Below are positions 56,763 through 64,000 of a stretch of DNA of 64,000 nt, piece after piece. The DNA comes from Cristatella mucedo (lineage: Eukaryota > Bryozoa > Phylactolaemata > Cristatellidae): positions 4,817,001-4,881,000 of the forward strand of contig WPIO01000018.1 of NCBI GenBank assembly GCA_009760855.2, read 5' to 3'. Both the position numbers and the translations under genes were made by a program. Numbering within the stretch: position 1 is the first letter of the stretch; every line of letters starts with the position of its first letter. Under the pieces are notes generated by a model. It did no database searches. It saw nothing but the letters and a program-made list of their open reading frames with translations, and had not been told where the DNA came from.

Positions 56763-58334
56763 GCATTCCCTTGTGCGTTGCCTGCTGCAGTGCATCTTCA
56801 GCGCCCCTCGTGGCCCAGCGACTGCCTCAAACTGCTCGCAGCTCCATCGCTTATCCGGCGCGCGCCAGTGTCCATTCCGATGTCCATTTCGCTGGACGCA
56901 GGCTTGCGGGCCCTCTCTCTCTTCTGCCGCTGCTGCCTCTGCCTCGTGCATCTCGTTGGTACGTGGGCGCTGCCTGAGCGATGGTTTGTTAGCTGGCGCG
57001 TAGTGAACAGCCATTGCGGCAGTGGCCGTTGGCTGGTGGCCCCTGCGACTGCCTGCAACTGCTCCAGTGACGGCCGCTGCCAGAGCGGCACCGCTACCGC
57101 GGCGGCAGCAGTGCTGCTTCACAGCTCAGAGTTGCAGGTCCTTGCAAGCATGTGAGGCACTGCTGGCGCCCGATTGGCCGGTGTGCTTTTATTTATTTTT
57201 CTTACTCACTGCTCTCACCGTGTAGAGCCTTCGGTCGGCCCTTGCCTGCACGCTGCTTGCCTGCTGCTTCTGCTGCCGCTGCTGCAAAGACCAAGCAGGT
57301 GCTATTTGATGTATTGATTAAATCGTGCTTGCTTAGTAGCCACATTATTGTGTGGGGCGCTGCTGCTTCCACGGAGCTGGGCTCGCTCGTGCTGTGGTGA
57401 AGTGGCTGCCATGCTGCTTGCTGCTAATGCCAAGGCCAAGGCCGCAGACACTCAGAGACTGGTCGTCAACTGTGCATTTCCGGCCAATTGGCCGCCATGA
57501 TGTAGCTAGTATCCGGTGGACCTAGACTTGGCTATGTATTGGACTGCAGCTGCATGCCTTAATACAATGGATTAAACGAACGGCCGATTAGGGATTATAG
57601 CCTAATTGGTACGTACAGTGTAGCCTTGTTTAATGCTAGTGTTCTTTAATCGGTGGCATTGATCGAACTGGGAAGCAACTGGGCTGTAACTGGAGGCGTC
57701 TGCATGCATGCAGGCATCGCCTGTGCCAAACCCGCGGCTGCAGACATTGGGTGAGTAGGCTTCGTTTCGTTGGGTCACCGCCCCGACATCCGTAAAGCAT
57801 TCTGTTGTAGCTCGATAATTGTGGGTATTTGAATCTGTAACTCCATACAACTCCACCCCTACTCGTGGATACTTGGAGGCTTGGCCCACTTTTAAAACGG
57901 CCGACCATATTCGTTGCGAACAGAAGTGGTTTACTCTTTGCGACTCAATTATGCAGACCAACCTCTCTAATCGCCTTCTGACGGTATTGCAGTCATCATC
58001 AAGGATTTGAACATGGTTGTTGAGACACGGTGCGCTATTACAGAGGTGGATACTTGGTGCATCCAGTAAATCTTACTTCCCAGTGCTCAGATGATGCTAC
58101 AACATAATAACCTTCGAACATGGTGGCTATGTCGGAAGCCGTAAATTGATCCAGATACCTGAAGAACGTGTTCATTTTGGATTTTTTTGCACCTAGTAAG
58201 CAAGCCAAAGCATGCACAATTAGTTATAAATGCTGCCAACTCTAGTGAATCCTGTGTTATAGGGAAATTTATTTGGCCAGCAGTCCATGAAATGCTGAAA
58301 TATTGGAGCTTATATCTTTGATCTTTCGAGTGAG

Positions 58335-58429
<95 letters not shown>

Positions 58430-61400
58430 AATATGCAGGTGCATATTTATAATATATATGTATATACATCTGTCTATACACACAAGCATGCAGGCATATA
58501 TATTATGTGTATAGGTCATGCACTCAACCACAAATGTATTTGGACAGCTTGGGAGTTTGCCAGGACACGTGGTGGTCACGTGCGCACTGTATAAATAACC
58601 TGTCATCTCAGAAATTCGTAAATGTGCATTTTCAGCTGGATTAGACAAGAGAACATGTCTGCATAGATTTATATCCATCAAATCTTTCCATTCTCAAGAA
58701 ACAGAAATTAAGTCCGAGTACCCTTGTGAGGCGTGCTTTTCAGGTCGGCGCTGCATGTCTGTCCCCCAATAAAACAGTTTACCACTGCTGTAATAATTGG
58801 TTAGGCTTCGTGCAACTAGAAGATGGACATGCCAATAGGTGCCAGAATTCCGTGGATACCTATTTGAGCCTATTGAAAGAATCTTCAACTGGATTAAGGT
58901 CCAAGTGAACCTTCAATATAATTATATAGGGAATGCTTCTTAGAAATCGGACACAGTCGATAGAGAAGCACCTCGAACAATAACATTTATGTCTCTGCTC
59001 TATCAGTTGAAGGCAAACATTTAGCCGAAAATGCATCGTTGGGTTTCCACACAAGTAATTCTAGAGACTGACTTGAGTGAAGCATAGAGACTGACCTTGA
59101 GTGAAGCATGGAGACTGACCTTGAGTGAAGCATGCATGCTGACCTTGAGTGAAGCATGGAGTCTGACCTTGAGTGAAGCATAGAGACTGACCTTGAATGA
59201 AGCTTGGAGTCTGACCTTAAGTGAAGCATCGAGACTGACCCTGAGTGAAGCGTGGAGTCACCTTTGCCGTTCTGTAGGCCACTTACCTCAGTTCCGAGGA
59301 GGGCTGTAGTGGCTGTGCACTTAATAATAATAATAATAATAATTCACTTGATAAAGTGCCCTAGTGAATTTAGACTTGGATTCGGTCTTGCCTTGTAACC
59401 AATTCTGTGCTGACAGCCGCAGCCAAGCGTTGCATGGATTATGCACTTGAATGCCGGTTGGCTGCTGCTAATGATGGTGTTACTGGTGGTGGTGGTGGTG
59501 GTCTTGCAATCAAAGTACATCTTTGACATCTCCAGTGCTGCTCGGCTGGGTTCTGCGACGACACTTCGATAGATGCGATGAATAGCGATAATAATAATAG
59601 TAATAATTCGAAAGATAAAATATCCCTTGCTGCCTGTGTTGCTCATATGTGCACTTGGGTGGCTGCGAACTTTCTATAATAATATAAAATATAAAAATAG
59701 TAATATGAAAATGATAATAAATAAATAAATAATATATAAATATATAAAAATAATAATAATAATAGACGACGGCGATAGATCGGCAATGAAAAGACAGGAA
59801 GGAAAACGATACCAGATATCTCGATGCATCTTGGATTGTCCATTTATCAGCAGAACCGTGCTTCCTCAGTATCAGTATAGTCTGCTAGCTGTGCCAGTGT
59901 ATTCTAGTGTCGCGATGCCACAACTTGTAGCTTAAGTCTCTACGAATGATGCTGGCCTTCCTTTGCCCCTGTTTTCCCGGAAAACAGACTGAGCCTGTTT
60001 GTTTTAAAAAATACCAAGTTCGGGGTCAAGGTCGGGCTATGCTTCGCTAGCATGCTATTTTTATATCGTGGGCAGTGAGACTATTTGCTGATAGTCGGCT
60101 TTACAGGAAAGGAGTCGATTTAATGCCAGTCGCATATGCCTCCGTTTAAATAAGTGAGCTGAGCTGTCGTTGCATCGCAGGCCGATCTTAAACTTCCATC
60201 AAGTGCAGTGAAGAAGGTACCGATTTGTGTGTAATTGCAGCTATGCATGCTTAGATGTCCTGTCGTCTGCACCTATAACATCAAAGAAAAGGTTTCTCTA
60301 CTGCTCCAGGCTTCCAATATGCAATGTGTAGCTCCTAAAGCCTAACTCGGCTTTGGTGCTTCGATTCCTTGCAAATAAGCTAAAAGCCTGCTCTCTCTCT
60401 GTATGCCTTAGCTGAAAGTGTGTGGGGGGACTAATGGCTGTGGCTGTGCAGCTGCTGTCATGTGACCGTCGTGCCAATATTTGCTCTTCATAGTAGCTCG
60501 ACAGATTGTCAAAGAAAAGGACACATGCAGCTATGATTAGATGCATTTTCGCGAAAAAGAGAGAGAGAGAGAACTAGAATAATGTTGGGTGCCCGTCTGC
60601 TGAGGTAATCCTGCTGCTCGGCACTTCTCCGCAGGAAGAGGCAGGCTAGCATAACGTAGTCATCTCGTCTGCTCCCAGGCAGAAGCATGTGCGGCCACTC
60701 GAGCCGCGCTCATAATAATAATACATTCGCATTAGCGCTCTCAGGGAACTTAATCTCTTTCTCGGTACTTTACATATGCTGTAAAGGATGCATGATCATA
60801 TAGTTAGTGGTAGCATGCACAATGTCAACAAGCATAACATTGTTAGATGTGACACGCACAGTGTCAGCATGCAAATAGGTTTAGTGGCAGCATGCACAGT
60901 GTCACCACGCGTAAGCGCACAAAAACAAATCGCAAGGACTCACCAAACGCTGCGTTAAAGAGATTCTTTTTTAGCTTCTGTATAAATATTGTCAAGTCAA
61001 TAGATGTCGTGACATCAGTCGGGAGTGAGTTTCAGGCCTTGCGAGCCTACGAACTAAAGGAGCGGTCTCCAAAGGACACGAGGTTCGTGCAAGAGGTATA
61101 GGTAGACGAGCTGATTCGGCGGATGGAATGATGCCTAGCCTGGTGGAAGTGGGAGTCAGTGCAAGTCGGCGAGAACTGGCGCTGCGATGTGGCAACTGCG
61201 AATTGCACGACGACGACGACGAGCGTAGCTGCAGAGTCTTTCACCAACTGGAAGTGCCTGATTGCTCAGGCCGGCAGACTAGCAAGCTCATGGGACGGGG
61301 GGGGGGGGGGTTGCGCCGGTATATCCGCTGCTTGGTCGGTGCCGGTGATTGATCATGGCTGCCTGCCGGCTGTGCCTCTCGCCTACCACTGCCGTCTGCA

Positions 61401-62569
61401 TGCCAGGTCATGCAGCGTTTGAGAGCCACCATTGAAACTTGTTTGCGATAAGAAGAGCCTCAGTCATGCAGACACGGGTGGTTGTGTGTGCTGTCGTCAG
61501 TCAGTCATTGTCAGTCGATCATCGACCGTCGGAGTTCCATGAGGACGGTCTCGAGCAAGCAAAGCGCAGCCATAGGAGTCCTCAGTGGAGCGCCCCTCCT
61601 CCTCCTCCCCCTGGCTGCCGTTCGGTGGGACTCTGTGAAACGAGCTGAACGTTTTCTGCCTGACGGGCCAGCCAGCCGGCTGGCGATTGCCGAGCGAATC
61701 GAGGTCGCATAGCTGCCGAGGCTGCTGCATCCGGTCTGGAAGATGTGCTAACATCGGTGGACATTGCAAAGTTCTCCTCTCCTCCCCCCCCCCATGCCGA
61801 ATGCCTGGCCTTCCCTGTGCGGGCTGTGGGATGGGGGGGAGGAAGTGGTGGAAAGACTAGCGATTTTGGTTAGGTCGGACGCAGCTGCGGCTGAGTGTAC
61901 TGTGCCGTGCTACCACCCTACTCTCTCGGCTGGTCGCTAAGTTGCTGATTACATAACTGGCTTGGACCGAGCGCTTGCTTGGCTGGAATTCTGGGTCTCG
62001 GCAAGGCGCTGGTAATGAGCCTCGATGTTTTGAGAGGCTCATTACCAGCAGCAGCCAAGAGCTGGACCACTCTTGCGACACAGTCAGCTGGTCGCCCTGC
62101 TTGCTGCACGAAGTCGTCTCGTCGTCTGTTTTTTGTTGGCACCTGCTGATGAGCCCTCTGTGGTGGTGGTGGTGGTGGTGGTGGTGGTGGGGGTGGGGGT
62201 TGGTTGCTGGAGGCTTGTGTGCTGCCTGCTGATTGGTTGCCTGCAGCGCCTGACGATGAGTCTAACTTTGGGTTAATGTCTCTTTGTGCGCTGCTGCAAT
62301 GTGCAGCAGCAGCGCTAGCCATAGCCATATAACTGTCTGCTACAGCTGCACATACTGCAGCATGCAGCAACGCGACAGACGGACGGGACGGACTGCACGG
62401 TAACGCACTGTCTCACCACTGCTGGCCGTTGGCATTTCATATAGGTGCACGCAAATCAAGACCTACTCGTGGGACAATGCCCAGGTGGTGCTCGTCGGTA
62501 ACAAGTGTGACCTCGAAGAGGAGCGAGTGGTGACCACAGACCGTGGCCGGAAGCTGGCCGAGCGATTAG
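55268..62569 (+). CDS. Rab3: Rab3 small GTPase, partial gene (3 coding exons in window)
   Basis: Joined exons 55268-55501, 56153-56271 and 62445-62569 give 159 complete codons in continuous phase (0, 2, 1). Rab3 is the Rab GTPase of synaptic and secretory vesicles that regulates regulated exocytosis through effectors such as RIM and rabphilin. Visible motifs: P-loop GNSSVGKT (31-38), switch I STVGIDF (55-61), DTAGQE (79-84, catalytic Gln 83), NKCD (137-140). The family is about 220 residues, so the SAK guanine-specificity motif and the C-terminal prenylation Cys-x-Cys must be encoded past 64000. Sequence is nearly identical to protostome Rab3 as I remember it. No break or missing catalytic residue is seen, so the gene looks functional. 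Confidence 0.97.
55502..56152 (+). other. Rab3 intron 1
   Basis: 651 bp. Contains a hairpin with a 14-bp perfect stem (about 55733-55770, CATCCATTTTGCCC / GGGCAAAATGGATG). No transposon recognised. Confidence 0.85.
56153..56271 (+). CDS. Rab3: Rab3 exon 2 (switch II)
   Basis: 119 nt from acceptor GATTGAAG to donor GTATGT, phase 0 in and 2 out. It encodes [20 protein letters not shown], then [19 protein letters not shown] and two bases of Trp. The Gln of DTAGQ needed for GTP hydrolysis is present. Confidence 0.98.
58338..58440. repeat. (TA)n microsatellite
   Basis: About 100 bp of TA with AAATA interruptions. Confidence 0.97.
59062..59260. repeat. 24-bp minisatellite
   Basis: About eight units of GAGACTGACCTTGAGTGAAG plus CATG, with small changes. 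The unit length keeps a minus-strand frame open (Met-Leu-His-Ser-Arg-Ser-Val-Ser repeats); not evidence of coding. Confidence 0.95.
59322..59370 (-). mobile_element. LINE A terminal fragment, very short
   Basis: A TAATAATAATAATAATAATT tail, then CACTTGATAAAGTGCCCTAG. Confidence 0.8.
60712..61295 (-). mobile_element. LINE A 3' end and coding end, diverged
   Basis: ATAATAATAATACATTCGCA, GCATGCACAGTGTCACCACG, GATGTCGTGACATCAGTCGG, GCGATGTGGCAACTGCG, then TCTTTCACCAACTGGAAGTG. Antisense in Rab3 intron 2. Confidence 0.9.
62160..62203. repeat. (TGG)n microsatellite
   Basis: About 14 TGG units followed by GGGGGTGGGGG. Confidence 0.95.
62445..62569 (+). CDS. Rab3: Rab3 exon 3 (NKxD motif)
   Basis: 125 nt from acceptor TTTCATATAG to donor GTGAGC, phase 2 in and 1 out. 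The first G completes Trp 118, then [40 protein letters not shown] and L plus one base of Gly. NKCD binds guanine. The next Rab3 exon should begin inside the Gly codon and encode the SAK motif; it was not found before 64000. Confidence 0.97.
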
Positions 62570-64000
62570 GTGAGCCTGCCCTGCCTAGCCTGCAGCTCTG
62601 CTCCTCTCAAGCCTCCAGCCGAATTGGCTGCCTCACCGCCTGACCTGCTCGTGGCCGGCCGGCCATTGCTGCCCACCCTGAGTTGTCTGCCCTTGCGTAG
62701 CCACCAGCCGGCAATGGCGGCTATGCTTCCGGTAGCCGGGGCTTCGGCCACCAATGGACTTTCTCGTGATATGTGAGCTGTCAACTAGTGCTGTCGGTGT
62801 GCTATGGATGACATGTGCTAGCAACTTCGACGCTGCTGTCTCATTGGTACTGGAGTGCTAGTAATGAGAGTAAAGTATTTCATTTCTTGCCTGCTTGCTG
62901 TGCAAGGACCCGCGGTTTGTGGCTCGTGCTCGGCAAGCCGAACCTACGCTTACTGGAAATGCTAGGTTTGTAGTGGCTTTGCCTCGACCCACACCTTGGG
63001 GGTGGGAGAGCTCAGCTGGTCTGGTCTGTTGCCAAAGAATGGCCTCACCTGCCTCTGCCCGGCTCTTTGTGCATTGCTCGCTGGGTTATTTGGCATTGCC
63101 CAAAAACGAAGGTTTGCTGCAAGGACGTCGCAGCGTTTTGTCCCCACGAAACGTCATAGCTGCCCTGGCAGAGGCCTGCGGTGGTGCAGCAGCAAGCCGA
63201 CCCTCCCACTCAAATGCAGTACTCTGCCTACAAGCTCCTAGGTCATGGCCTACCTAGCCAGCATTTCGTTCACCTTTCGGTGGGGCTTGACATGCTTGCT
63301 ACAGTGCTGGTGGAAGAGCTGCGAATGTCGGGTTGCAGCGGCAGTGGCAACTGCCTTAAAAAAAATTGTAATTTCTTAATGCTCTCTCTCGCAATGTTGA
63401 CGCAGTTTGCAAGCTTTGCACGTTGACGTTTTCGCTTGCTTGCGTCTGTGCATTACGCCAGACTCTTCCCACGGGAAGCGGTCCATGCTGCTGCTACCGC
63501 CATCTTTTACTTTCAGGCTCTTTGATCGAGTGTCGCACCGCCCGGGAGCGGACGGTGCCCTCGCCCGCATAGGTTAGGCGGCATGTGACAGCGTATGCAG
63601 TTTTGACAGTTTCACACCAATTAGCTGCGCAGTATGAGCTCGAGGACGGCCGGCGGCGGCTGCTGCGCGTCTTTGGGCCGCCGATGGCCGCCGCTTGTGC
63701 TTTTTCTTTCGAGCCGTTCAGCGGTGCGTCGCGGCCTCGCCTGACCGGCCGCCGACGGCTGGCCGACCTTCGCCCCAGTCCGATCGGAGGTCGTCGAAGG
63801 GTGGCCTTGGCTCATGGCAACTCTCGGTTGACCCTTTGCCTTGCCGCCCTCGGCAACCTGCGGTCGATTGGCGCTACGACCTTGCCCGCTGTTAACAGCA
63901 GCTGCGCTCGCGCTTGCATCAGGCCGATTGCCAAGCGGCCGAGGCAGCATCATCCGCTCGAATGCCGTTAGTGATCTGCCGCCTGCCCTCGACGGCGCGT
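62570..64000 (+). other. Rab3 intron 3, start
   Basis: At least 1.43 kb, GC-rich near the end, with no recognised element. I searched for the Phe-Glu-Phe-Phe / Ser-Ala-Lys exon and did not find it. Confidence 0.75.

Larger units (their letters stand above)
56272..62444 (+). other. Rab3 intron 2 (6.2 kb)
   Basis: Holds (GTGC)n at about 56730-56762, (TA)n at 58338-58440, a 24-bp minisatellite at 59062-59260, AT-rich sequence at 59675-59765, LINE A fragments (59322-59370 and 60712-61295), a perfect hairpin at about 62008-62049 and (TGG)n at 62160-62203. The rest has no recognised element or exon. Confidence 0.85.

Overview
This is a eukaryotic, intron-rich and repeat-rich nuclear window. Two multi-exon genes lie on the + strand and everything else is mostly transposon debris and simple repeats. 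The organism looks like a bilaterian animal. The Rab3 N-terminal half is closest, from memory, to protostome Rab3 ([14 protein letters not shown]-terminus, [29 protein letters not shown]). I therefore lean to an invertebrate, possibly lophotrochozoan; a basal chordate or vertebrate is not excluded. GC-rich exons, poly-Gln/poly-Ala runs and long dinucleotide tracts are prominent.

Region 1 (257-21484) holds an FYB/PRAM1-like adaptor gene. I could assemble it as ten exons whose splice phases all close, giving about 600 residues: a Pro/Ala/Gln-rich N-terminal half, a series of Tyr-Asp-Asp-type motifs, a highly charged helix and one helically extended SH3 (hSH3) domain. Its introns carry SINEs, LINE fragments and large microsatellites.

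Region 2 (about 21.5-51 kb) has no gene I recognise. It holds many 5'-truncated copies of two L2/CR1-like LINE families (called A and B here), two tRNA-like SINE families (A and C), a fragment of an R2-like LINE, a solo-LTR-like insertion, and a DNA-transposon-like element with an 8-bp target duplication that contains telomere-like repeats. Several insertions are nested, so their relative ages can be read.

Region 3 (about 51.3-64 kb) holds a CpG-rich block, a 21-bp minisatellite with 105-bp higher-order structure, and the first three coding exons of Rab3 (159 complete codons). The last Rab3 exon(s) lie beyond the window.

The two genes are not known to act together: one encodes a Tyr-motif signalling scaffold, the other a synaptic/secretory vesicle GTPase. 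Their linkage is the most interesting large-scale observation, because the human FYB-family and RAB3 paralogues share chromosomes in several pairs. I found no CRISPR, operon or defence-type system; this is not that kind of DNA.
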